Shown here in pieces: positions 24,331-36,680 of a stretch of DNA of 64,000 bases (position 1 is the stretch's first letter; each line of letters begins with the position of its first letter). Origin of the DNA: Ailurus styani (taxonomy: Eukaryota; Chordata; Mammalia; Carnivora; Ailuridae); assembly GCA_002007465.1 (NCBI GenBank), contig LNAC01000273.1, forward strand, positions 1,138,349 through 1,202,348, read 5' to 3'. Made by a program: the position numbers and the translations under genes. The notes beneath the pieces were generated by a model. It ran no database searches, was not told the origin of the DNA, and saw only the letters and a list, made by a program, of their open reading frames with translations.

Positions 24331-26804
24331 ATTTTCCTTCTCAAACTTAGGGAAGGTTTTCAGTTCTGGAAATGTCTATGTGTTAGTGTTTCATATACTG
24401 GGCTTGCATCTGAAACTTCTCTGGTAAACCGGAAATGTTTTCCAGAACATAAGAAAGATTTTGACATTTTCTTTGTCTATAGATGTTTATTTACATAAAT
24501 AAAGAATACATATTTCTGCATCAGATCTACTCTGAGATATGCTGGCTAATGGTTCTGCCCAAAGATCCATTATACAATTAGACATGTAATGGTTAATGGT
24601 TCTTCTTACTTGGCAAACTAGATTCATCTCTGTATACATCATTAGTAAACTTTACTAAACACTTTGCTCAGGATGCTTTGATTGCTCTGTGTGTGCGTGT
24701 GAACTTTTTTTGGATTGGTCAGACCCTCTGATCTAACCTGTAACCTCTCTACCAGAAAGTGAACTCCTCAAAAGCAGATATAGGATCACCTTTGTTTTAC
24801 ATTAAAAAAAAATCATAAATATATGCATACACACATATTTATATGTTAAGGGAGAAGAAAGTACAGATGTTTACAAGTGACTATGGAGTAATGTAAATGC
24901 TTTTAAATTCTCAATATGCACTGAAACATGCTAATGGGTAAATTGATTGTTTCAAGGATTATCCGAAGAAGTGGCAGGCATTTGAAACTAAAGAAAGATT
25001 AAGGACTATAAAGTATGCTTTGACCTCAGGTAAGAATGACTCAGGTGTTCTTTTCCTAAATTTATTCCTCTGATTTCCACCTCCAGGGTTTTAAAGACTG
25101 CCATTTCTTTGAGCATTAAAGTAAACACACACAAAAAAACCTTGCAATAAGTGTAGACAAAAGGGTGGATTTGAGAGTTCTAAAAATTAACTTGGGGCTA
25201 ATTCCTTTGTTTTAGCTTGTAAAATATCTTTCTAGAAATAAGTTGCTGCTAATGAAGTTTCTTAGGCCTTCCAAATTTTTGCTGTTTTTGATAAAACTTC
25301 ATGTAGAAAAGTCATGTTTTAAAGGAGTCTTAGAGTCATAATCCAAATGCTTTCAGAAATCCAAATGCTTTAGAAATTCTCAAAATTCAGCAAGTTTATT
25401 TTCTTCGTAGAAGATTATAAAGAGTCCCAAAGTAGAATTCACTCTTTAAAATAAATTAATTTGATATTTTGGATTATCTGAGATCACTGAATAACATGAG
25501 CTGCATAATCTAACTTTATAAAGAAAGTTCACAAAGTGTTTGGGGAGAGCTGCTCAAAGGGGAAGATAACTATGTATCTTCACAGCTCATTTTGTCTAAT
25601 TTTGCTAGTTTCTACTGCAGATTTCTTTGCTGCTCCTCCACTTGAAAAGTTAACATTGGTTTTCTCATTTGCATTCTTAACAAGGACCTTATGGCAGTGT
25701 TGAGGGACAATTTAAAAAAAATCTAGGTAAAGTGTTGAATATTGTGTTTGAAACCTAAAACACTAAGTAATATTAGCTACTTATTATTATTCAGAGTGAT
25801 ATGTTTCCTATCTAAAATATTGATATACATTATGAACACTATACTACAAGAAATAATCAGGATTTTTACTCAATTAAATTTGTTTCATTTGATTCGATTC
25901 ACATTTCCTTAGAAGTCAAAAACGCTGGTATGCTCTTGGGATTAAGGGAGCCAGACTAATAAATGTAATATTCCCTGATATGAATAAGCCCAAAACAGAC
26001 ACAACCACCTCCATTCTTCATCATCTAGGTCCTGCTATGTTGTGTCCATGCCCTGGTTCTATTATATGGCAACTATCATTGTGAAGCCACACCTTATAGC
26101 TTATAGTTTTCTTAGTGTTGAGTAGTCTGACTTTCTTCTGCTCTGTATTTCCTCATAAAAGGCTTGCTTTCCTGTCCCCAACTTCACTTGTGGGTAGACA
26201 CTTGGTCTCATGTTAGAGAGGAACAGCACCTGTGTTCTCAGACTTTCTAGGTTGATGATGCTATTGTTTCAATAATTATTTCATGGCACTCTGAGGCTAA
26301 AATACATGCCTAATAGTTTCATTTATTAAATAGTTAGGACCAAAGTCTTTAATAAGCATCCGAAAAACATGATACATAAGAATTAAAAGAAAAGCTTATT
26401 TTCACATACAGTTACATAAATGAAATATAAGTGCCTGCTGAGTACTGTACACTTGAACAGTAGAAGCTGATCTCATACCACTCTCTTAATTTCCTGTTAC
26501 ATAGTACTTTTTGCTTGTACAAAAGCAAATTTTAGCAATTTCCAAAATTCCAGCTTTGCAAAAATATGACATTGTAGAAGGAAAGTAAAAATCTAATGTT
26601 GGACCTATGAACTACCTCAGGCTAGCAGTTTGCATGGTATTCAACAGCTTTTGGGTAGAGGAGTCCTTCAAAATTCTTAAACATTTCACAGTGGTTCTGT
26701 GAGTTTCTTACAGAGCTCTAGGGTACTTTAGTACAGTTTAGAATCCGAGGGACTATACTTTATGGGCTGGTCTTCAAGGCACATTATTCATGTTGGAGAA
26801 TAAT
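24331..26804. other. No gene recognised; possible L2 scrap at 24710-24800
   Basis: 'ccagaaagtgaactcctcaaaagcag' recalls an L2 3' end. Otherwise unique AT-rich sequence without a coding signature. Confidence 0.45.
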
Positions 26805-26860
26805 GGAAGAGAAGAGAAGAGAAGAGAAGAGAAGAGAAGAGAAGAGAAGAGAAGAGAAGG
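26805..26860. repeat. (AGAAG)n pentanucleotide microsatellite
   Basis: About eleven near-perfect 5-bp units, strictly purine on the plus strand, so a candidate for triplex or slippage-prone DNA. Confidence 0.95.
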
Positions 26861-27044
26861 GGGTATTTCCAATTGTAGCTGAGGAAAAAAAAAGGAGTCA
26901 TACAGATTTGTCACGAAAATTTGACTCTAGCATAAATTTCTGGCTCTGTTTCTTAACTGATTAAAAGAGAAGAAGAAGTAATAATGTTGACCTATATGGG
27001 TTATTATAAGTTCTCAAATGGTAGATTCATTCCTACTCCTACCT

Positions 27045-27160
27045 GACATTAATAGCCATAAAACCATGGGCAATCACTTTGCCTCTGTGGCCTTAATTTT
27101 CCTCATAGATGAAATGAGGGTATAGAGCTAGGTAGTGTCTGAGTAAAGTTCCAATCTAAA
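27045..27160 (+). repeat. MIR fragment
   Basis: 'catgggcaatcactttgcctctgtggccttaattttcctcatagatgaaatgaggg' is the MIR core and 3' part in order, diverged. Confidence 0.62.
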
Positions 27161-28379
27161 ATTTTTTGTTTCCATGACACTAATTAGATAGAAGATTTCT
27201 TTCCTCAGCACAAAGTACCTTGCTAGCTAGTATTCTGTAGATATTGGCATTTACTAGTAATTAAAATCACACACATGAAGCTGATTTGTATTATCATATC
27301 TTATTTCTAGGTATGCTTGTTTTCAATTATTTTCCTTTCTTTGCAATTTCTTTGATTGAAATTAAATCACAGGCAGCAGATTTTTTTTCTTGTTTTATCT
27401 TCTGAACTGCTATACACACAAAAATCTATCAAAATCTTCAATAATGGAAAAGTCAGCAGTTTGGAACTATGATTTTCTTTCACAGTAAGTTATGTAGGTC
27501 AAATTCCTTTTAGAGCAAAAGGATTTCAGCATCTAGTATTAATTCATATGTGAGTATACCATCAGATATAATTTAGTCATCAAAATTTTAGTTCTCTGTG
27601 GACTGTATTTTCCTTGGAATACTTGGAATACTTAAAAAGGAACAAATGAGAAATGGAATCTCAATCTATTTCATCAAACAAAGGAAGAAAAATAAGAAGA
27701 GTGGATATCTCTAAGGAGGATGAGTTATAACACATCATAATCTAATCCAACCCAATTGGAAGAAGAAGGTTTAACTTATATATTCATGAGTGTCTGTTAC
27801 CCATTGAAAAATACTACAGATTTTGGAAATTTTCTAAAAACTGTTGATCAATTAAGAATGGGGAACATGTTCAAAAGGGAAATTTGCTCATACAAAATTA
27901 ATTAAATATTCTTAAAAGTATGACTTGGGTTTTCCAAACATTATCAGGTAGTGGGTAAAAAGTTTGAATTAACAAAAGCAATCCAAATGGTTCTGACTTT
28001 CTTCAAAATCTCACCTTGCATTGTGTAAAAGCCCTCAGGAGCATCACAGTAACCTAAAGTACTTTTATAATCCTTACTAACTTCCATTCTTTCCGTTACT
28101 TTTTAATATTTTAGAAGCTACTTGGATGTGGTTCCTAACTGTTGAAAGATTGTTGGTGCTATGTGAAGTCTACTGTGACAAGTAGCGATGAGGAGATCAG
28201 CATTGTTCAAAATGCCAGAAAGGCAGTATCTCCAATTTTTAAATATCTGACTGTGAAATACACATTTATAACCTTGGCTTCAATTTTGATCTCAAGATTG
28301 TAAAAATCTATGGGGCATCTTTGGCTCGATCTTACATATGTTCTTCCAGTGAAGCAAATTAGAACTCAATACATTTCCT
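27161..28379. other. No gene recognised
   Basis: AT-rich unique sequence. No repeat, RNA gene or open frame worth naming. Confidence 0.5.
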
Positions 28380-29230
28380 CCTGATCTGCTTGACCCTGTA
28401 CTTCCCATTGTAGCTACTGGCATCATCATGACTCCAGTAATTCAGTTTAGAAAATGTGAAGCCATTTTCAAGTCCAACTTTTTCATCAACTTTTACATTC
28501 AACAGGAAACCAAGCCCTGTTGAGTTTTTCTCTATGCTATCTGTGAAATCTATCTACTACTCTTGAGAATATTCCCTCCTATAGTGCTAGTCTCCTCATT
28601 AGTTGTCTTCATATTCTTCTCTTTCTTACATTTATTTTAATCGATATACTAGCTCCATAGTTTTCTTCCTATAATTGAAATCTGTCACTCTTTGTTGCCT
28701 ACAAAAAACAAAACAAAACAAAAAACCACAACTAAAAACCCTTTAAATTCCCTTTGCACTTAATTCTCATTACAATCTGATCTCTATACTACTTTCCTGG
28801 ACTTATTTTCTGAGATCTTCCTTTCACAATCTAGGTTTTCTAGGTATGGACAAACTCACCATTCATCATATTTGTCTGACAACCGCTTTGCCCAGACACA
28901 ATTCTCATATTTCTACCTGAAATGCTAAGAAACTCTTTCTTCCAACCTTAATTAAATTCTTTGTTCAAATTTTTCTCAGGTTTTCTTCCTATTTAAGGCT
29001 CAATGTTTATGGAATATTACCCAATCCCAATACCTAATACAATTAATTCCTTTTAATTTTCTATAGCATTTACTCTTTCGTTCCATTATATTAGAGTCTG
29101 ACATATCATAGTGACCATCTCTCCTATAAGGCTGTGAGTTCCTCGAACCAAGGACTCACACCATCCTCATCTTTGTATTAATATACAGTTTTGTTTGGGA
29201 GGCATGCAGAATAAATTGTTTTTAACCCTG
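28380..29230 (+). repeat. L2 (LINE-2), long diverged 3' copy
   Basis: About 850 bp following L2 order: 'cttcccattgtagctactggc', 'attgaaatctgtcactctttgttgcctac', 'cacttaattctcattacaatctgatctct', 'ctttgcccagacacaattctcatatttctacctgaaatgc', 'tcaaatttttctcagg', 'gctgtgagttcctcgaacc'. An A-rich insertion (28700-28737) sits after 'ttgcctac'. No reading frame survives. Confidence 0.68.
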
Positions 29231-29989
29231 AAGTATATTGTAAATTGAGCAAACAGAATTACTGTAAGGACTGAGTTATTTGATCAAGCTTATAATGGAG
29301 AAATACATTCCCCAGTTCCCCAAACCACAGTGCCTCTGATATCAGCCGCAAAGATGCCACTGTCATTTTAAGATGCCACCGAATCTGGAAGCTGCAGACT
29401 ATAGAACCTCACTGTCTTTGATCCAATGGGAAATGCTGCCCACCCCATTGCAGGGAGTCATCTAATTAGGATCCTTGATTCTTCTGCTATAAACCTTATC
29501 ATCAAAATGGATGCATCATATTCAGCGTCTTTTGCCACATAACTTAGTTCCAAATCTAAGACACAAAATGCATTTGGCAGAAACTAAATTAAAACAGAAC
29601 TCTAGATATGAGGAGACTGGGAAATGGAATTTTTCATTTTTCCAGCCTCTGTAGTACAAGATAGCACAGTAAAGAGTATTTGAAGCTAAGGTTGCATGCC
29701 AATGCATGGTACCTAAAAGTCACCCCTTAGAAGTACTTGCATCCATATATACTGTTCATCCTAGATCAAAGTTTCAGAACAAGAACAACTAGAACAACAA
29801 CATGGTCCTGGCTAACATGATCCAACTATCTCTCTATAAATGAAAATTACTTCTATCAAGCCCCATTCCCATCTCTACGTGATCATTTCTCTTCTAGAGA
29901 AATCTTAATATCTTGTAAACTAGGGATACAAGTATAAAGTTTACCACTACCCACACTGAATATAAAATTATGGGAAAAAGGAAGGGATG
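29231..29989. other. No gene recognised; possible edge of the adjacent ERV-L copy
   Basis: A patch at 29310-29460 has moderate GC and two CpGs, but I cannot assign it. The left boundary of the ERV-L fragment may extend into this stretch. Confidence 0.4.
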
Positions 29990-31200
29990 GAGGAAAATGC
30001 AGTTAATATGAAAATAAACATCACAGAACAAGGAAGACTATGTGGTTATCTACTGAAGAACTCATTCGTCCAGCTGGTAGTGATGCCATGGTTGTTATTT
30101 ACAATCTCCTTCTTTCTTTGTGAAGTCCACGTTTTCCTTTGCTTTTCATCCAGAGCTTCACAGGATTCTTTATTTGGTTGGGTGACTCGGGCATTCATAC
30201 CTGGAGGGCCTGAGCTCTCAGAAGTCCTCCCTATGGTGAGGAGCTATGGTTTTTCCATTCACTGTTTAGCAAAAGATATGGCAGTTCTATCAGTCGCAGA
30301 AGATGATTCACTGGGTTCCAAATCTTTTCTATGTCCTAATAGGCAACAGCCACTCTCTTTCCCATGATTAATGAGTATTAATCATCATAGCCCACACAAT
30401 AAGCTTCTTTCATGCATGTTGATTAAATGTCTTGAGACTATAGAATGGCAAGGAGGCAGACTCAACTCTGAGTCCAATAGAGGTATCCTTATGTTTCCTT
30501 GTGGAAGAATTTCTTCTTTGGGGACTAAAATCTCTAAACTAGGAGAGGCCAAGATCACGGGGATAGGAAGCAACATTTTGTAAATGGGTCATAAAGTGGA
30601 ATAGTGAGAGTTGCAACTCCTCTTCTCATAGTTGCTTCCCAGACTGATGTATCCCAGCTGTGGCAAAACTAGCACCATTATAGCAGTTGTTGGTTAAGAA
30701 GATTATTATACCTCACCAAATCTCATAAGGTTATTTTTCAGTTGGTACCATTACTGAGTGGTAAATATGGTCTTCCATTCTTTTGTAGGGCTCACTGTCT
30801 CTGGATGGATCACATGGGATGACTACTGAATGGTGGGGTAACTATCCCCTTGCTCTTCTTCTTTTGCTATTAAGTGAGATTCTTGGTCAGAGGCAATAGT
30901 GTGTGGGTTATATTAGAGACTTCGCTCTAATTAATTCAGTTAGTTTATGGATATTGTTTGCAGAATCATTGTGGGCAGGAAAGACAAATCTGTATGCAGA
31001 GTAAGTGTGTGTTCCATTGCTGGCAAATTGCTACTTATTCTATTATCAAAAGGGTACAACATAAGGGACATTTTGCAGGGCAGTTTTTCCCAGTTATGGT
31101 GCCATACTAGAGGTCCAACATTACTTTTTTCTCTGCCCATAAACAGAGCTCTGTGGCTAGAAAATACAACATCTATTCCAGATATCTATGTGGCTGGCTA
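29990..31200 (-). mobile_element. ERV-L internal fragment (pol: integrase and following region), decayed
   Basis: The minus strand carries old endogenous retrovirus-L pol sequence. About 31200 down to 30750 corresponds to the integrase region; about 30600 down to 30380 corresponds to the segment after integrase where ERV-L elements carry a dUTPase-like domain. Open pieces remain on the minus strand at 30940-31140 and 30385-30576, each closed by stops. No flanking LTR pair is evident, so it is a fragment. The plus-strand frames at 29987-30367, 30371-30583 and 30947-31201 are antisense shadows. Identification rests on recognised phrase order; a protein search of the minus frames would settle it. 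Confidence 0.75.
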
Positions 31201-31474
31201 GGAACCAAGAATTCTACTAAGGAAGATGTCAGGAAGCAACTTGTAGGCTCTGCCACAATACTTATCCAATGATGCAAATGTAAATCTTTTATCAGCTTAA
31301 ATTCAAATTATTTTAACAATAAATAGAAGTAAAACTTTAAAAGCATCTAAATTAAAATGCTCATGTAACTTTATTGAACGATGGTGTTAGGTCATTGCAC
31401 ACATTGTGTCACTGGATTTTCAAAGTAGTCCATAAGGCTAGTATTAACATAGGCATCTAAATATTTGTTTTAAG

Positions 31475-31668
31475 GGCACCTGGGTGGCTCAGTGGGTTAA
31501 AGCCTCTGCTTTCGGCTCAGGTCATGATCTCAGGGTCCTGGGATTGAGGCCCGCATCGGGCTCTCTGCTCAGCAGGGAGCCTGCTTCCCCCTCTCTCTGC
31601 CTGCCTCTCTGCCTCCTTGTGATCTCTCTCCTGCTGTGAAATAAATAAATAAAATCTTTAAAAAAAAT
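31475..31668 (+). mobile_element. CAN-SINE, young mustelid-type, full length
   Basis: Head 'ggcacctgggtggctcagtggg', 'gttaaagcctctgctttcgg', tail 'aaataaataaataaaatcttt'. Target-site duplication aaatatttgttttaag at 31459-31474 and aaatgtttgttttaag at 31669-31684, with one mismatch. It is the first CAN-SINE after a 13.6-kb gap. Confidence 0.96.
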
Positions 31669-31839
31669 AAATGTTTGTTTTAAGATAGTCATTTAATATA
31701 GGAATTTAAAAGGCTAAGTGATTTTAAAGATTTTGCCTATGATCAGAGGGTGGCAACTAGAAGAGAAGCTCAGTGTCTTTCAAATTCTATCAGTATTTCT
31801 TAAGCAGAGGTATTGTTTAACTTACTATGTAGTTGGATC

Positions 31840-32046
31840 GAGTGGCTAAAATTTATTTACAGTATTTACAGTGTACCAGGCACTAGGTTAGCATAAAGTT
31901 TCTCATTTAATCCTCCTATTGACCACATGAAATATGTCTGTTACCTCCATTTTGTAGTTGATAAAAGTGAGGCTTAAAGAGTTTAAGCACTTTACCCAAG
32001 ATCATGGAGCTAATAAGCAGGATTCAGCCCAAAGCCATAAGACATC
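31840..32046 (-). repeat. MIR, nearly full core, reverse orientation
   Basis: Plus strand shows the classic reverse MIR order: 'taccaggcactaggttagc', 'ctcatttaatcctcctattg', 'cctccattttgtagttgataaaagtgaggcttaaaga', 'ttacccaagatcatggagctaataagcaggattcagccc'. Confidence 0.85.
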
Positions 32047-32061
32047 AAGACACACACTTCT

Positions 32062-32150
32062 TTTTTTTTAAATTTAATTTAATATAATTTTATTTTATTT
32101 TTTCAGTGATCCAAGATTCATTGTTTATGCACCACACCCAGTGCTCCATG
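32062..32150 (-). mobile_element. Extremely 5'-truncated carnivore LINE-1 insertion (89 bp)
   Basis: Only the tail and the last bases of the L1 3' UTR are present: T-rich tail (32062-32103), then the antisense of '...gaatcttggatcactgaa'-type carnivore L1 3' end. It is bounded by a perfect 15-bp target-site duplication aagacacacacttct at 32047-32061 and 32151-32165, which proves an independent insertion event, just inside the edge of the MIR at 31840-32046. Confidence 0.88.
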
Positions 32151-32165
32151 AAGACACACACTTCT

Positions 32166-33037
32166 AAAAACATACAATGCTGTCTTTGGAATAAAATTAG
32201 ATGAAAACCAGGTCAACGGCTTACATGTTAGCATAATTTGTTTTAAGACTTAGGGAAAGGTATATCAAGGGTGCTGCTATAAAGGAATACCCATTTCTAC
32301 ATGAGAATTGTATGCATAGTATACAAAATAGTCTAAATAAAAAATTCCAGTGTAATTTATATCCTATAAAAATATTGAAGTATGAATGTCAATAAACTCC
32401 TTTTGAATCTAATTTATTATGGAACATGAGCATTGCACACATGTGTATTGTCACCCTAAAGATGAAGTTATTAAATTTTATATAAATATATCTTCATAAA
32501 AATCTTCTTTATAATAGTCCTCTTTTGATCTAGATTATGCTCCATAAATAATCGACAGTGGACATTTAAATCAGACACTTGTGCTAAGAATTACAATTTT
32601 TAAGAATAATTCGACACATCTGTGAAATGAAAGTTTAAATATTCTGACATATTTTAGGAGTTTTTAAGTTAAGAAAATCTTCAAGTATCTTACTGTGCTC
32701 TAAATGTAGAAAAGGCTCATGTGCCATACAGATCAGAGCAAATACTTTATCCAAAAGAAAAAAAAAAAAGCAGCACTCTGAGAATAGTAAAATGCTTAGT
32801 TTTCATGGAATGTGTTTGACAGTAATATTTTTAAAAGATCTAAGAGGCTGACCTTTCTCCCCCCAAAGTAAGTAGACTTTTTAAAAATGAGCACATCTGG
32901 TTTATGTTCCTAAACCTCTGGCCTTTAAAAGCTTTGTTCCCAATTCACACAAAATACCATTCAGGATTGCTTGACATAGTGACCCTTCCCTGTAGGTGGT
33001 TAGGTGAATAAAGTGATTAAATAGAATCAGGAATTCA
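32166..33037. other. No gene recognised
   Basis: AT-rich unique sequence. The minus-strand frame at 32902-33183 reads mostly through the TA/CA repeat and is not coding. Confidence 0.55.
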
Positions 33038-33166
33038 ATATATATATACATATATATATATGTACATATATATGTATATATATACACACACATATATATT
33101 TTTATATGGCATTCATATATATGAAAACATATATATATACACACACTTACATATGCATATATATGG
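33038..33166. repeat. Interrupted (TA)n/(CA)n compound microsatellite
   Basis: About 130 bp of tatata, tacata and cacaca blocks with short interruptions ('ttttatatggcattcatatat'). Confidence 0.92.
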
Positions 33167-34994
33167 CAAGTTAACATTTGCATCCTGAAATGATTAGTAA
33201 ACAGTTGCTGCTCGTGGGCATATCTTAAGCAATTTTACTTTTCTGAAGTTCTAATTATAAAATATTGTTTTTCCCGAAGCAAATTTGTCTTTTTTTGTAA
33301 ATAGTTACACTGGAACTGTTATCTGGTAATTTAGAACAAAGCCCATAGTGTTAAAAACTGAAGGTTTTTTTGTTTTATTTCAAAGCTCCAGTGCTGTCAC
33401 TAGGGGAAAAAAAAAAAAGCCACTGAAAGGGTACTCAGGTTGGATCCATAAATCCAGATGGCCGTTCAACATTTAACAAACTCTTTGGTACTCAATTGAG
33501 TTAAACATTAAATGGTGCATTGGCAAGGACGATTTCATTTCTATGAGGCCCACTAATAAAATGCTCCGAGTTATTTGTGTAGAGTGTAATTCCTTGTGAC
33601 TTTGCCTTCCATTTGCCTTGAGGACATACCAGTTTAAAAGTGTTCAGCACAGTACACCATGCATAACAGGTAATCTGCCTAATTAAGTCCTATAAGGATG
33701 TTCTAAGTAAAATGCTGAAGAGCTCCCATAACCTCTGCTTCACCCTCCCCATGCACCAGAGCTTCTGAGATTGAGAAACCCCAGCCATTAACTCAAGTGT
33801 TTACACTTGAAGCTCAAATTCTACTTTGCCAGAATGGCTCATTTCACATTTTACAAATCTGTTTTCTCATTTGTAGGCAGAAAGAATCTGTCAATTTTTT
33901 ATATTATAATTCTTAACTTGGTCTGATAGTGAATGATCTAACATATGACTGCAATTCATATTGCAAAAATCACACTGTGACTGTGACTGCTATATTCAGA
34001 GACCTAATAAGATTTACATCCATATTTTGAGTGCATTCATTTGGTATATTTCAATGAATTATTAATTATGACCAACAATAAAATATTATTTTGCTCAGAT
34101 GCACAGCAATAGGAAAGATGCCCAAGAGAAATCTGTCTGACAGCTCAAAACACAATGGCCAAAATCCACTCATAGGGTTACTCATCTAACTCAGCATGAA
34201 GCATACTTGCCCATCAAATGCACTCAGTGAATGTTTTTCTCAACTTGTCAATGTTTTATCAGGAGAATAAAAGTCAAACTATGATTCAGATAAGAAACCT
34301 CAATTTAATGATTAAAAATAAAATATCACAGGTGAATAATAAGCTTTTTAGAAAGCTCAATTATACTAGAAATTGATAACAATGTTTTTTATTCAACTAA
34401 CATCAATATAGCTAGGATCGTTATACTACATAATCAAACTGCATATTATATATTATTTAATCTGCTATTGACACAAAATACTCACTACCTTTTATCACAA
34501 TACCTTATAATCATCCTTTCCATCCTACTCAGTAAAATCTTGCAAGAGAAACATCGTATTAATCACTGACTCATCTTATTTTCTTTTACCACACATTGGA
34601 CTGATTGCCAAATCAGTCCTACTTAATCATTCTACATACATCTTTTAAGTGTGTTCCTTCTTTATTTATCCTTAAGGAGACTGCTTCAAACTGGGCTTTG
34701 GGAAGCATGTTTATTTCCTCAACTGTACAAATAGCTCAGTAATAAATCCTCCAGTCTGTCACCGGGCAGCTGTCCAAGAGATATCTCAGAGAGGTCAACT
34801 AGGGTACTGGCCAGACACTGATAGACTTCCTCGGGCCGCTTCAGTGGAGTCGTCAGTGTCTAATGACTAGTCACTAGTTCCCCAGTCCCAGAAAGAAGTT
34901 AATTGTAAACCCCAAGAGACAATGAGCCCCATGAATACCTGGGGTTAGGTAGGTAACACACATGTACTTAATTTTAGACCCAAATAATTAGAGG
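33167..34994. other. No gene recognised; repeat-free, candidate conserved noncoding block at about 33440-33720
   Basis: No repeat family seen. 33440-33720 has evenly mixed composition with several TAAT-core sites and lacks the decay typical of nearby transposon debris. 34770-34930 carries a short hairpin and CpGs. Both are only leads. Confidence 0.4.
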
Positions 34995-35180
34995 CAGACT
35001 TTGTAATCCAGAACTGGATTTGATTCCTTACTATGTGAGGACCCTGGAGAAAGTTATTTAATCCTATGCCTCAGTTTCCTTATCTGAAAGAGTAACACTA
35101 TATGGGAGACTGAAAAAATCCTATGGAATGTTTACAATGCCAGGCACACAGACACAGTGCTCTCCAAGAGTAATTAATAT
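34995..35180 (+). repeat. MIR, diverged
   Basis: 'gactttgtaatccagaactggatttgattcc', 'ggagaaagttatttaatcctatgcctcagtttccttatctgaaa', 'caatgccaggcacacagacacagtgctc' follow MIR order to the 3' part. Confidence 0.7.
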
Positions 35181-35278
35181 GATTGGATTAACAGTTACAG
35201 TTCTCAAACCAACCTTATGTGTCAAAATAGTTACTTCTTGTCATTGCTTGAATTATATCTGCCATTATTCCTTCTTTA

Positions 35279-35480
35279 TTATTTTTTTTAAAGATTCCAT
35301 TTATTTATTTCACAGAGGGAGAGAGATCATAAGGAGGCAGAGAGGCAGGCAGACAGAGAGAGGGGGAAGCAGGCTCCCCACTGAGCAGGGAGCCCGATGC
35401 GGGCCTCGATCCCAGGACCCTGAGATCATGACCTGAGCCGAAAGCAGAGGCTTTAACCCACTGAGCCACCCAGGTGCCCC
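35279..35480 (-). mobile_element. CAN-SINE, young mustelid-type, full length
   Basis: Reverse copy with T-rich tail on the left and head 'tgagccacccaggtgcccc' on the right. Target-site duplication attattccttcttta at 35264-35278 and attattccctcttta at 35481-35495, one mismatch. Open frame 35128-35436 runs into it and is spurious. Confidence 0.96.
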
Positions 35481-35495
35481 ATTATTCCCTCTTTA

Positions 35496-36139
35496 AATTT
35501 CCATAAGCCACTCATGATCTTTAAGCCTGTGCTTCAAAACATGTAAGTTGGATTTTGTACATATCTTCAACCGTGGCTCTTAATTTTATTCCCCCTGATT
35601 TCAATAATCTTTTATAAAAGCTTTAAAACAGAAATTAGAGACTACCAGTTAACACTGGGATTTTTTTAACCTTAAGTGTTTTTTGGAATTACTTGCTATT
35701 TTAAAATAAAATGAGTTTTTACATGAAAATCTGGATTTTGCCTCCTCATAAAAAATCCAAAGTTAGGTATTAGTGGGCTCACGTTAGCTTGTAGCAAAAC
35801 CAGTTGGGCCTGGATAATGGCTTCTCTCTCTTCTCAGTTTATTTATCATAAGTCAACCTGCTTCCCACGTATCTGTTACCTTGTGTTCCTTGCAGGCATT
35901 TAACCTCGTGTTCTCAGCCTGAGAATCTTGTGCAAAGGCTAAATTATGAGTCTAAAATGCTTGTGTGTGATGTTTTACTTCTCTGTGTTCCTCCTTATTT
36001 CGAAAAGATATTTTGGAATCACTTAATTCAGTCCTGTCTAGACACGAAACTTTTACAACTAACCTGTTCTAACTTTCCATTCAGTACTTTACTTTAGCCT
36101 CTATGTTTCTAATAGCATGCTTCTAAAATTCAATTAAAA
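35496..36139. other. No gene recognised
   Basis: Unique AT-rich sequence; nothing identified. Confidence 0.5.
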
Positions 36140-36680
36140 TCAACAGACATTAAGTGCCAGCTATGAAATATAGGACAATTATGAGTTTATAAAAGGTGAT
36201 GCAATGTAAAGAGAGACAAATGCAACAGAAGACTTAGTCTTAATGGGGGAGAGAAGCAAATAGGATTCTAATACAAGCCTAAGTATAATGTGATATAGTA
36301 CTGTTGCAAACAAAAACACTAGAAGCACAGAGGAAAATCCTCATGGCAGCATGAGAGAAGGTACCTGGAAACACTGACATTTGAACCAGGCCTTGAAAAG
36401 TGGCATTGATTTGAAGAAGAGGAAACCAAGGTGCAGGGCAAGAGGAAAGACAGGATAAACGTATGGAAAGGCAGGCAGGTAAGGTATGCCTGCTGTTCTG
36501 GAGATCAAGGTGCGATGAGGAAGCAGGTGGAGTATACTGGAAGATAAATATATTTAGATTATTGCAATAAAAATGGCCATTTGCTTGACTCCTAGGCCAG
36601 AGAGTTAGGACTTTATTTTGAAGGGAATAGGCAATTAAAGTTTTTAAACATTAGAGTCCTATCACATGAGTTTCAGTCTA
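36140..36680 (+). repeat. Ancient mammalian repeat, same family as 11885-13060
   Basis: Shares the phrase order of the earlier copy: 'gacatttgaaccaggccttgaaaag', 'gcaagaggaaagacagg', 'ttaggactttattttgaaggg', 'agagtcctatcacatgag'. Together the two copies show this is an interspersed family, in the same orientation here. Confidence 0.55.

Noticed and set aside
26805..26860. Regular short repeats as a possible CRISPR-like array
   Set aside because: Units are 5 bp without spacers, in a mammalian genome; a simple microsatellite.
29987..30367. 126-codon plus-strand open frame
   Set aside because: Antisense to the ERV-L internal fragment; not a gene.
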